Below, piece after piece: positions 22,601-33,700 of a stretch of DNA of 64,000 bases. Below the pieces are notes generated by a model. That model made no database searches. It worked only from the letters and a program-made list of their open reading frames with translations, and was not told the origin of the DNA. Position numbers and translations under genes: made by a program. Position 1 is the first letter of the stretch. Each line of letters opens with the position of its first letter. Source of the DNA: Owenia fusiformis (taxonomy: Eukaryota; Annelida; Polychaeta; Sabellida; Oweniidae). The stretch is taken from positions 37,286,867 to 37,350,866 of the forward strand of contig CAIIXF020000008.1 in assembly GCA_903813345.2 (NCBI GenBank). Reading direction: 5' to 3'.

Positions 22601-25600
22601 AAACCTGTGATAGCGAACTGTGGGAATGGTTGCTTATTGCACACCGATTCAAAGGCGTAGAGATCTTTCATAATCGAACATGAGATGTCTACAAAAATGG
22701 TTTTTCGTCACCAAAAGGTGTATACTTCATTGGATTTAAGCCTAGTCTAACTTTTCTCAAGCCAGGAGACTACAAAGTACGATTTGAACTTGGTGGATGG
22801 GACAATGAACAAGAAATTGCGGAGTATGCTGTCTTCAGAATAGGTAAAGAGGGAAGTGAATATACTGTCGCGTTCCAGACTTTTGCCTATAGTCTGAGTA
22901 ATTTTCTACCTTATTCTTCTTCGTGGGCCCAGTCCTGGTTTGGTGGACTGGATGAAACGACAGTCACAAATGGCTTCAAATTTAATACATATATTTTAAC
23001 ACACACTATTTATACAAGAAAATAACACACTTTAATGTTCATAGACTAAAATGTCACTTTGATCTCTCTTTATAAGCTTGTTAGTGGCCGTTACTGCTTC
23101 CTATGACTCTTAAGGTCTTTTCTCGGCTCCTCTGCCTCTTAACTCAGGTACTATGGCTCTTTAGCTCCTTGGTCGACTCTTCTGGCTCGTCTGCTCTTTG
23201 TTTGGCTCTTCTGGCTCTTTAACCTGGCTCAGATTCTATGGCTCTTTGCTTGGCTCCTGTGGCTCTTTAGACTGGCTTAGCTCATTCGGCTCTTTGCTCA
23301 GCTTCTCTGCCTCTTAGCTCAGCTAGTATGGATCCTATGGCTCTATAGCTCTTTGCTTGACTCTTCTGGCTCTTTAGCCTGGCTTAGCTCCTTTGGCTCT
23401 TTGCTCGGCTCTTTAAGGCTCATATGGCGTAGCTTCTCTGGCTCTTGAACTTGGCTCCTCTGGCTCTGCGTTCAGCTCTTTGGCTCTTTAGCCTGGCTCC
23501 TCTGGCTCTTGAGCTTGGCTCCTTTGGCACCTGAACGTGGCTCCTCTGGCTCCTGAACTTGGCTCTTCTGACTCTTCGTTCAGCTCTTTGGCTCTTTAGC
23601 CTGGCTCCTCTTGAGCTTGGCTCTTCTGCTTCTGAACTTGGCTCCTCTGGCTCTTCGTTCAGCTCTTTGGCTCTTTAGCCTGGCTCCTCTTGAGCTTGGC
23701 TCTTCTGCTTCTGAACTTGGCTCCTCTGGCTCTTCGTTCAGCTCTTTGGCTTTTTAGCCTGGCTCCTCTTGAGCTTGGCTCTTCTGCTTCTGAACTTGGC
23801 TCTTCTGGCATTCGTTCAGCTCTTTGGCTCTTTAGCCTGGCTCCTCTTGAGCTTGGCTCTTCTGCTTCTGAACTTGGCTCCTCTGGCTCTTCGTTCAGCT
23901 CTTTGGCTCTTTAGCCTGGCTCCTCTTGAGCTTGGCTCTTCTGCTTCTGAACTTGGCTCCTCTGGCTCTTCGTTCAGCTCTTTGGCTCTTTAGCCTGGCT
24001 CCTCTTGAGCTTGGCTCTTCTGGCTCCTGAACTTGGCTCCTCTTGCTCCTCGTTCAGCTCTTTGGCTCTTTAGCCTGGCTCCTCTGGTTCTTGAGCGTGG
24101 CTCCTCTGGCTCGTAAGCTTACTGGGAAGGCTCCTAGCTGCTCGTTGCTCTAGAAGTCCTCCTGGAACTATCTATCGTCAGTGGTGAAACCGAACTGACA
24201 AAATAGCTCACACTGTCTCTTTGCTCAGCCCTTGTTCTTACTGGGAAGACTCCTAGCTGCTCGTTGCTATAGACGTCTTCCTGGAACTATCTATCGCCAG
24301 TGGTGAAACCGAACTGACAAAATAGTTCGCTGTGTTGGGAAGTTTCTCAATTGCACCTTACAGCTAGTGGTGGAACCGAACTAACTGTAATGCAAGGTTG
24401 CTTCAAGAATGTTCCTATCTGCTTCCTCAAGGACAACACTGAGCACTGAAAAACTCTTTACAGCACTCTTAAGAATGGAAGTATGAAGCTATTCTTGCTT
24501 TCAATTAAATCTGACAAATATCTCACTAACTTTAGAAAGCCTGGGACATAAAATGCAGACACACAGTAGATCTTGATACCCAATGAACTAGAAATTACGA
24601 TCAGTCAGAGGCATCTCAGTAGCATGCTGATCATAAAGTCACAAATTCTGGTACACTTGAAATTAAAAGTTATAGTCAGTCAGAGGCATCTAGTAGCATG
24701 CTGGCCATAAAATCACATAAACAAAAAGGAAAAATCTCACCCGAATCAGTGCTGCTTTCTCTTAGGCCCAAAAATTCGAGTTTCCTCTCCTGTTTCTCCT
24801 TCTAAAACTTCCTGGTGTGTCTTCCCGCTTTATCCTTCCTAATTAATCCCAAATCACTGGCTGATGGCTACTCCAAAGTGTGATAATTGTAGATTTCTTC
24901 CAACCTTTAATTCATGCTGCTTCATTCAAGATGGCGACCTTCCTTCCCTTCACGTAAGAGGGGGAGAAACCCCAGGGTTCAAAGATGACATACGCTTATA
25001 ATTTAAATCTGTATTGAGATGACATCGTCGCTGATTGGTTTAGCGAGTCGATCGTTGATTGGTTTAAAACTAGGTCAATTTGAAAACCAATATGGAGGGC
25101 ACGTTTTCGACAAAAGGAGGTGCGCGAAGGAGGAAATCGTATGTCATCAATTGAATCATGGGGTTTTCCCTCCTCTTCCTTCACGTGATGGCATGAGTCA
25201 TACAGGCACAGGTTATCACTATTTAAAATCAGGGGCACTGCATTGCAGCAATTGAGGGGAATCCACTTCCTGTCTTGGAATACCCACTTGTGGCCAGGGG
25301 TTTCCCCATCCCTTGCATAAATGGACTAATAAACAAAACTGCACCAGTGGGAAAATTAGAAAGGATAAACACAAAAAATGAAATTTTCCCACAATACATT
25401 AGCTCTTAGTGGTTATAATTCTACAGGGACTAGTACTGCCAAAGATGGAACGGTTTCTGGCAACGATAACCAACCTTTTCGCACAAATTGGATGCCAGGT
25501 GAGGGAAAGAGGAGAGAGGTTTTCAGTTTATCCGGACAGTCCAACGTGTGATATAAATCGTGGATGTATGTATTTGAATGGGTTTCCCGGATCTATGTAT

Positions 25601-27446
25601 CTTATAATGAAATGAAAATGAAAATAAAACCATCAACATAGAGCATACAGAGACAATACTTGTATGTTCCTATGTTAAGAAATGTGGGTGAGATAAAATA
25701 AATCAATGATACATCATATTATCATGGTTTTTGTCTGTTTTATACCAGCATTCGTGGCAGACCATTTGATCAGAAAAGAAATGGGTGTACTGTGCTACTT
25801 GTCAACGATGTTTTGGAGTTCTAAGGTCAACTTACAAATACGGAACATGGTGTCCAAGGTTTGCTCCAATTGTTTCCACGCAGGTAGTCTCAGAGTTTTC
25901 GCAAGTTGAGGAGAAAGGAAGAAAAACACGTCGCTACCCGTTAAGATATTACGAATACTTTTGATAAATTCTGTTATTTCTGGGTTTCTGTTGTCGTTTA
26001 AACATCCGAGTCGTCGTTCAAAGAACATCGTGCCTCCAGCTGAAATTGAGATGTTGACAAATTATAAGCTCGATGGAAAAACGCTTTGCAGAGTAATTCA
26101 TAGAAAATATCCAAAATTGGCTTTGAAAGAAGCTTTGTTTCCATTCATTTAGATAGAATACTTGCCAATGACTTAAATCATACACTTCCTTCATTCATTC
26201 AACAAAAGGAAGACACCATCGAGGCCTGATTATGTTACCATTTAATTTTGATCCTAAAGTAATTACTACAATTACAATATAAGAATTGATGTTAAAATCG
26301 CCAAACATTACATTTTATGACCATCCAGAAGGGTATTTCTGTGACGGGTCATAAGAGCAAAACTAAGATTTAACTTGATGTTACTCATTTGAACTTTTCT
26401 AAAACGAATTAGAACTTATATATTCCACTGGGAAGATCAACATGTGACATGGGGAAATCTAAAACCTCGTCGAAATAAAAGCTCGCAGTAGTTACTGGTT
26501 GTTAATTTATCGCAGTGACTATCTTGTGTTCATACATACATTCGATGGACCAGTTATATAGCTCCTCATAAAGTTCCTCCACTAGACCATTGTGCTTACG
26601 TATCCTATCAAGTCTTTCTACCATATCCGTAGCCACCTCATCCATCACCTCAGTGTAGCCAGCGACAGGCTTTGGGCGCATTAGGAATCTGTTGAATGGT
26701 ATACGGTTCTTATGCCACTCTTCTGCATGACTGAAAGGACAAGAACACACTTCTGAAATATGTAGTATAATTTATCTTATAATGACAAGTCATGCCATTG
26801 CATACTTGCTTTTAAAGCATCAAGAGTTGCGTAGTTAGCAAACATGAAACAAAGGTGAATCAAAATGTATTCATTTAAACGATAGAGTAATATAAGTATA
26901 GGGTGTCCATTTTGTAATTTTTTCCTTAGCATAATTATAAGCTGTTTGGATAGACAGATACTTTCCCCATCACTTCATTTCCATGTTTTCCAAAGTATGT
27001 GTAAAGTGGACACCCTATATATTAAAAGTGATTGCGCATATTGTAATATATAATATATTGTACAACCTCATTAGTAATCCCATTGACAGGTTACGATCTC
27101 TACGATATAAATCCCAAGCAGGAAACTGCACCCGCTGTGGATACTGTCCATCTCGCCTCAACAAGTACTCTGCATCATCAGGGTCGAATATATTCACATG
27201 TTCATAAGAGCCCAGTTTTTCTTTATATATAGGCCCGTAAATCTCAGCTTGCCTCTGGAAGTATTTATGAAGCTGTTGCTGTTGAAGTAGACCCGTACGG
27301 AGTGCGCTTATCAAAGATCCTAATATGGGCATACCTCGCGGGCCTGGAATCTCCTTATATGGTTTTACCCCATTGGTAAGCATTGTTATTGTCCTTTCCT
27401 GCAACATTGATCTGTGGAACGATCTCAGTGTGTTCAAGCTATACAT
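19656..27446 (-). CDS. Mitochondrial-clan cytochrome P450, nine exons, complete
   Basis: Exons (minus): 27067-27446, 26540-26730, 25836-26039, 21475-21635, 21044-21204, 20707-20785, 20422-20584, 20124-20167, 19656-19826. All junctions are GT-AG and in phase; the total is 1554 bases, or 517 residues, normal for the clan. Residues 1-25 are basic and hydroxylated with little acid, as in a mitochondrial presequence, followed by the IPGPRGMPILGS hinge. Further motifs are SHAEEWHKNR (helix C), the I helix GGAVDTTSTS at about 307-316, ExxR 363-366, FKPERW about 415-420, and the haem loop FGYGVRMCVGRR with Cys445. It should be a haem monooxygenase in the mitochondrial matrix membrane taking electrons from adrenodoxin. 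The substrate (steroid, vitamin D-like or xenobiotic) cannot be told. The 4.2 kb third intron holds an antisense pseudogene and minisatellites. Confidence 0.93.
21934..23030 (+). pseudogene. Secreted coiled-coil/fibrinogen-domain protein, decayed
   Basis: It begins with a signal-peptide-like MLWSIWLLTFLILSLA and a Cys-rich stretch, then a 23-base C run (22101-22123). A helical, coiled-coil-like part follows (ISELTNEINKISDDM and, in another frame, AELSGDVSTLKSEIRKVF) with a donor near 22320. A second exon starts after TTTACAG at 22530: DEDCHLARN, then in shifted frame WEWLLIAHRFKGVEIFHNRT, TGA at 22681-22683 where the family has Trp, then DVYKNGFSSPKGVYFIGF and YKVRFELGGWDNEQEIAEYA. This matches fibrinogen C-terminal domains (WxxIxxR..G...F.R.W..Y..GFG; L.V.L.D..G...A.Y). 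Two frameshifts and two or more stops make it a pseudogene. It lies wholly inside intron 3 of the P450, on the opposite strand. Confidence 0.7.
23060..24115. repeat. Minisatellite, 79-bp units built on CTCTGGCTC
   Basis: From about 23490 the unit containing TTCGTTCAGCTCTTTGGCT, TTTAGCCTGGCTCCT and GAGCTTGGCTCTTCTG repeats about seven times every 77-82 bases. Before that (23060-23490) are shorter, less regular CTCTTTGGCTC-like units. Because 79 is not a multiple of three, the Leu/Ala/Ser-rich frames seen across it are not conserved coding sequence. It lies in the P450 intron 3. Confidence 0.85.
24115..24370. repeat. Two-and-a-bit tandem copies of an about 118-bp unit
   Basis: 'CTTACTGGGAAG.CTCCTAGC' near 24118 and again near 24237, each followed by TCCTGGAACTATCTATCG and GGTGAAACCGAACTGACAAA. 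A partial third copy (GTGGAACCGAACTAACTG) is near 24370. Confidence 0.75.
24590..25200. repeat. Short tandem pair and an imperfect inverted repeat in the P450 intron
   Basis: CAGTCAGAGGCATCT...AGTAGCATGCTG occurs at about 24603 and 24675. Positions 24945-24996 (CCTTCACGTAAGAG...AGATGACATACG) are matched in inverted orientation at about 25135-25190. No coding evidence from 24400 to 25835. Confidence 0.5.
26901..27015. mobile_element. 115-bp mariner-type MITE in P450 intron 1
   Basis: The ends GGGTGTCCATTTT and its approximate reverse complement AAAGTGGACACCC are flanked by TA (26899-26900, 27016-27017). Confidence 0.65.
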
Positions 27447-28020
27447 TGTAATTTTGTGAAAGGTCTTAACTATATAAAAGTGCTTCTTTATGTCTTCTAT
27501 ACTATCCGTACATCAGAAATATGAATCTTGAATATTCATCTTGATATGATACTATAGTAACCTGCAGTATTACAGTGTATAAAGTCCCTCTGAAATTGTA
27601 ATAAGTGTCAATAAACTTAGTGATCCTTGCTTTCACTTGCTCATAATTATGTTTTCACATGTTTATAGTATGAGGTGTTGTCCATTCCGGAATTAAAATT
27701 CTGCCTGTTTGCACCATTACATAAGTGTGGACCAATACCATACTTTCAATTGTTCCAGGTCTCAACAAGATATCATATTTTTGAACGCCCTGCTTGTTGC
27801 ATTGATCAATATTGCGTGCTTTTAATAAAACTGTAACTATACGGCAACTGATGCTGATGCCAAATGTCTTAGAGCTTAATGCAATATGGTCCCCGCTGTT
27901 GGAAATAATACTAGGCTACATTTGCGCATGCTCACATGCTGGTTTTCGAATTATGAACAACTTACGGATTTCAGTCAGTCATGGAGATATTAATTATCAT
28001 CTCAGTTTGTGTCTTCAGAA
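27447..28020. other. Upstream flank of the mitochondrial P450
   Basis: This should contain the promoter of the minus-strand P450 gene. A TATA-like CTTTTATATAG on the minus strand lies only about 25 bases before the ATG (27471-27481), too close for a long 5' UTR. No other element is recognised. Confidence 0.35.
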
Positions 28021-28440
28021 TAGATTCAAGATTCAAGATTTTATTGTGTTTCAAACCAAACACTTGGTTTCCTCACAAAATCAATTACAAGACATTTACA
28101 TATAATTATACAGTTAAAAAACAACATGCATTGTTTCACAAATACTATCATACAATCTAATTTTTTCCTTTTTCAAATAGCTCCCGACGCTGATAAAAAG
28201 TTTATTTATAAAATGTATCAATTCGTTAACAATTTCAAAATCATCAGAAGTCATTAAAAAGTTATATTCTTCTTCATCCGACATATTATCAAATGTGTCA
28301 ATAAAACTTAGTTTATTAAAAAATTCAAATCTACATTTTTTATAGCCATCACACACAAGAAGAAAATGCTTTTCATCTTCTACTTCCCCCTTATTGCAAA
28401 TCTGACAAATTCTTTCATTTATTTCAAGTCGATGCTGTTA
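28021..28440 (-). mobile_element. 5'-truncated LINE tail with (TTGAATC)n end
   Basis: On the minus strand ERICQICNKGEVEDEKHFLLVCDGYKKCR gives a CxxC-x-H-x-C knuckle typical of the end of LINE ORF2. The frame continues to a stop at 28114 and is followed by a short 3' UTR, AATAAA and two or three copies of TCTTGAA (28023-28040). It is an old 5'-truncated insertion of a different family from the 47-54 kb LINE. Confidence 0.7.
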
Positions 28441-29417
28441 AATATCAAGTGTTTAATTGCAAAGTAGAGCTAAAGATCTTGGGCTGTATCATGCATGGGT
28501 CTACGGCAGGGGTAAATGGTCACAGACCTTGTGTAAAGAGTGTTTTTTTTCTTTCTTACACGCCGCGTTGAGGTTCAAATAGCTCTTTGCCTAATGCAAG
28601 CTCAACTGATTTATGAACGTGTAGTATTATTGGCCTATATACACGAACAATTTGGATGACCCATACATTATGAACAATTAACAAGGTGTCAAAAACAGCT
28701 GAACTGTTTCGGCTCATCTCAAAACATAAAATGTTAACATGACCACAACATCAAAATGTTTAATTTATTTACATATACCGAAGTCTTGAATCGGTGCCTT
28801 TTTGAAAGCAGGGGAATAGTAGTATTGACAGTCACTGGTGGGAAACTAATGAATTTAAACATTAAATGCGGAATGTTAAAATATATCGTGCTATGTTTAA
28901 GGATTTAAGCCCTGTTGGACTTAGTACAATGTAGAATGACCATTCCTTGAAGGGTTTCTTTTCCAAAATTTGCAAGAGATACGCAGCATCATAGTCATTC
29001 AACAATGCATTGAGTCTTGGGCTTTCAGATTCTTTTCACACATTGCAAAATATTTTTTACCATGTAACTTAAAAGATACGACATCACTAAAAGAATATAT
29101 TGTCAATAAAACCTTTCGCAAGGCACAATTGGGCAAAGCTTCAATTTCAATTTTTAGAGTCAAGCTGTCACCTTGACAACCACATAAAGAATGACCTTGG
29201 ATGCTGCGATTGGTTATTTCATTCACTGGAGCTATGTGGAATACTATGTTCGGATTGGCTAGAACCGGACACACCATGTCGATATATGTCACTGGTCAGT
29301 ATTAAGCGAAGGTAACGGCCATAACCTTCGCATCAAAGATGGCGGATGGTAAGTGTCGATTTCAAATTAAACGTTATAAATGAGTAATGCTTAGATATTT
29401 GAACTATATCAGGTATA
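28441..29417. other. Spacer, no supported gene
   Basis: Overlapping open frames on both strands at 28970-29300 show no motif. ATG-GCG-GAT-G|GTAAGTG at 29339-29352 looks like a first exon with good Kozak and donor, but no downstream plus-strand exon was found. Confidence 0.35.
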
Positions 29418-30399
29418 CAGGGCGTATAAAAAAACGCAACAAGCAGTTATCTCGTAAAATCACAAAACTAGTGATGACTACATCAAGTTCATTCAATGTA
29501 CCATAAAGGCACGTCCCTCCTCTTTGCAATGATATGTCATTCATTCACATGTGGTCACGGTTGGGTGAGAAATCCTTCTATTTGCACAGTGGGTCAAAAT
29601 CGGCTCTTGACCAAGTTTCAGATATTGCAAAAATCAGTGCAAGGGCTAAGTGCCAATGGAAGTTCTCCTGACTTGATTTGTTGTGACGTTTTCTATTGGA
29701 GCTATCCCAGGAGCATCCGTGCTCACCATTTCTCTACCAAATATTGCAAAACTTCGAGAAAGAAATGCCAATGATCTGCTTTTCTCTGCCTTAACCCACA
29801 GATGATTCAGAGGTGAGCCATGCAAGGCATGGAGAGATGAAGGCATCTTTGTGTGCTGAGAAGTGGTGGCAATTTGGAGGAGTGTTGGATGTTTTCTTGC
29901 AGGAATATGAGTATGAACACTTTACAGTCTATGTCACACCTGCCACACCTTCTTCCAATATCCCCATGCCCCATGCACTGACTTTTGCAATGTTTAAAAT
30001 CGTGCGTCCGAGCTGAATTTTGCTCCACTTTGCGAAATGATGATTATTCAGCCAGCCAGGACTCCCTGTGAATGGATGACATTGCATTGCAAAGAGGAGT
30101 AATTTGGCTTTTTGGTACATTGAATGAAAAGGATGCAGTCATCGTTGGTTTTATGTTTTTACCAATATTGCATTGCACACTGACTTTTGCGATGTTTATG
30201 AATTGGTCCCAAGCTAATTTTGGCCCACTTTGCAAAATGATTGATTACTCGCCCAATCATGACCCAATATCAACAAATGATATACCATTGGAAAGAGGAA
30301 ACATATGGCTTTATGGTACATTGAATGAAATCAATGCTGTTACACTGTTTTTGTGCCTTTGCGAGATAATAATCTGTTGCGTTTTTTTGATACGCACTG
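29418..30399. mobile_element. Foldback mariner-type MITE, TA duplication (complete copy)
   Basis: The left end CAGGGCGTATAAAAAAACGC and the reverse complement of the right end CAGTGCGTATCAAAAAAACG are flanked by TA. The following TTATCTCG also matches. Inside, 29490-29570 is an inverted version of 30070-30130 (GGTACATTGAATG, CTTTGCAATG, GAATGAATGACAT), and sub-units of about 180 bp recur in direct orientation. A partial copy is at 5420-6323. Confidence 0.75.
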
Positions 30400-30791
30400 T
30401 ATATGATATGGAAATTCTGGAGTATGATCATATTTTCATATACTAGCGTAGACTCAACGGTTCAACGATATCTTCCATCGCTTAGGGAAGGTAACTGGGA
30501 TTTTGGTTTTACATATGATAACTGATATGCGGTAATGCGCTAACGTTATGCGAGTTTATAACGGAGAGTGAAAGATATTGTTGAACTGTAGCGCCCACGC
30601 ACAATATATGGACAAATTGTCAAACTCCAGATGAGTTCCCTTGTCATATAAGCCTGATTTGGTTTAAATATCAAAGCAAAACGTCAGTCCGTTAGTGTTA
30701 AAATACGTTGCTCGCATTAAGGTTAAGAGATCACAAAAACACCACTATGTTGTCGGAGGGCTTTATTTCATAATTCAATTAAAAGTCAATT

Positions 30792-33700
30792 TTACAATTG
30801 TACTTGTATTTTATTTTGTTCTACCTCAAATCCACATGGTGTTCTTTTATTTGGTTCAAAAACGGCGACTTCACAGAGGGTCAAATAAGCATCAACCAAA
30901 GTGTGCTGTATCTGGACCTTTACATAGCGACCAGATAAACCATTTGGACATCGGAAAATCTGCCAATTTTTCCCACATGAATTCAAAGAACTAGTGTGAT
31001 GGGCACAAAGTTCCCACTTGACATTGTCTTTGCTCACTTCAATTTTGAAGTCTTTAAGCTGTGCTACAAAATAAACATTTCATGTCAAAATATAATGACA
31101 TTGTTCGTTAGGCATGGCTCTGGGTTAGTTTGTTGATAAATAAGTGGGTGCAACTAGTTCAGCAAGTGCATTGCATGTAACAGGCATTATTTTGTGTAAA
31201 CTATTAAACTATTGAGTGAGTGAATAGGTTGTGATTAGTCTAGCCTCAGTTAACTGCATGTGACTATCCAGGTGTAAACAATCAGCTTAATTCTTTAACA
31301 GAAAATAATACACTCTTCTTTGTTACAACTGTATATTCTTTAAATTAAACAGTTCAGTATATTCTATTCTAAGTGTGGTTTAAGCCTTGATAAATCCTTT
31401 TTCGATTTTGCTCACTTACTAGTTCTATCGACTAATTGGATTTAATGCGAAAAGAAGTGGCGAACTATTATCGTAAATGTGATCGTTCAACAATATACCT
31501 TCTACATCCGCTACATTAATTCCACAATTGTCACTCCCTCGACATTGTCTATTAAACAGAGCTACAGATCCAATATCGTATTGAGAGAGCAAATCAACCT
31601 TCCACCATGGTTTGGTATCACCAAAATCACTGCTAATGCAAGAAAAATGTCCTGCATCACCATCTATATTGCCATCCACTGCTGCGGCAGCTGGGGGAAA
31701 ACCGCCATGAAGTGACGATTGAGTGGCAACTTTACCAAGTGCAAGGTTGTTCAATTCTGAAATACAATTACTTAGTTATTGCAATATTTCATAGTCGTGT
31801 AATATTAATTCGTCTGTGTACAAACTATATCTGTATTTCGAAATATGCCATCAATGTATTTTCGTCTTGTGATGATAGGCTTATGATCTTTTTAATTTCA
31901 TGATCTGAACAATTATGACGTATCATTCGGTTGATCATTAAGATAATAATTACTTGATGGCCTGAACACAGCAACTTCACAGAGAGTGAGCCAATTTGTG
32001 TCTTGCAGCCGAACCCTAACGTAACGTCCTTTCATTCCACCTGGGCAGTAAAACATCTGACAACCCTTCTTGCAGGGTTCTAGTGCTGTATTTCTGTAAA
32101 AGGTACACAGCTCCCACTTTTTTGCATCTTTGCTTACTTCAATTTTGAAGTTTGAAAGACGATCTAAAAAAAATAGAACGTCATCGTTGCATCATTTTCA
32201 AAACATCAAGAAGCAAGTAATTTAAACAATTATGCGTTTAATTAATTTATAAAAACAGCATGTTTATGGAACCAAATATTTAAACTTCTGAATAAATGAA
32301 TAAATATCATTGAAAATATTAGGGTCGTGCCTTAGATAATCTTTAGAACTAATTGATTTGTTCAAATTATAGAAATTAAAATTCATTCATTTATTCATTC
32401 ATGGATAGATATCTCAACTCGATCTCATTTTGTCTGTATCGCACTTGTTAGCTTAATTATTACATTGTACCTTCAACTCCACTTGACCAATTACTTTTCC
32501 TGTTTATGATTATATACACTATATGCATATTACTTATATCATCCTACTACTACCCAGTGAATAACACCGGGGAATATTTTTGATATTGAAAGAAAATTAG
32601 ACTGTCCCTCCTAATCCCTCTCACAAAAATGGCATTCACCTCAATGGGAGCGAAAAATTATGAATAGGGACCCCATGTCAATATTGTTTTCAAAATATTG
32701 AACCTATTTACTCAAAAGAGGATCTTCTTTTTCTGATTTTTATTGCATGAAAACATTATTCAACAAGGGGTCTAAGACATGTTCAAAAATAGAATGGTAT
32801 TGAAAGTCTAGTTTTGAAGATATCAATGTTCGATGACCAAAATTGTGCTGAAAACAATGGATAGCACGAGTTTTCTCTATGGGAAAATAACATGGGATAT
32901 GTGGTTTTTAACTTTAACGCATTTCAATACCCATCCCCTTTTCAGGAATTGTTAATATAGTGTAGAGGAGACTTTCGATATGTTTAAATTGAGAAAAACA
33001 AGATCCTCTTTTTAGAAAATAAGCCCAACATTTTTCAAAAAGTGCCAAGGTGGGGCCCTAATCCATAATTTTTCAGAGAGTTGGATTGATATTTTACTAT
33101 CATTGGGACTTCACTTGAAAGAAAACATGTTTTCATAAAGGCCACTGTATTTATGCCCAGAAAGTACTCATAGTGAAAGATATGACTGTCTAAAATCACT
33201 TGCCATGCTGCACATGGACCTTTTTCTCTTGCTCTCCGGGCCATCGGGACATATCATATTGTCTCTCGAAAAAAAATACCAATATCCGATTCCTCCCGGT
33301 AAATAATCTTCATATACATATATATGCCCAAATGTGTACCAGGTCACGCGACTATATATTTTACAAATTTTATTTCAACTGCATAAACCATATGATTACC
33401 TTCAACAATGTCGGACGGTCCACCTCTGCAATTGCCTTCTCCACACTGTCTGTTTGATAATTTGACGGACCCAATAGGATAAACTTCCCGCAGATCAACC
33501 ATCCACCATGGTTTGTGCTCATGTTTTGTGGATGCACATGAACCATGATGCCAGTCACCATCTTCAACACCATCAACTGCGAGCCCAGCAGGAACATGTT
33601 GTAGTGGATATATTGAAGATTGTGAGGCAGGTTTTCCAAGCGCCAAATTTTCTGTGTCTGTACAAAAGATAAACAACAGGTTAAATTTCTTTGTACTTGT

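Noticed and set aside
23490-24115. Leu/Ala/Ser-rich open frames across the CTCTGGCTC repeats
   Set aside because: The 79-bp unit is not a multiple of three, so each copy shifts frame; the open frames come from lack of stops in the motif.
29339-29352. ATG-GCG-GAT-G|GTAAGTG as a first coding exon
   Set aside because: Good Kozak and donor but no downstream plus-strand exon could be joined, and AAGATGGCG-like sequence also occurs elsewhere in the window (47724, 24930).
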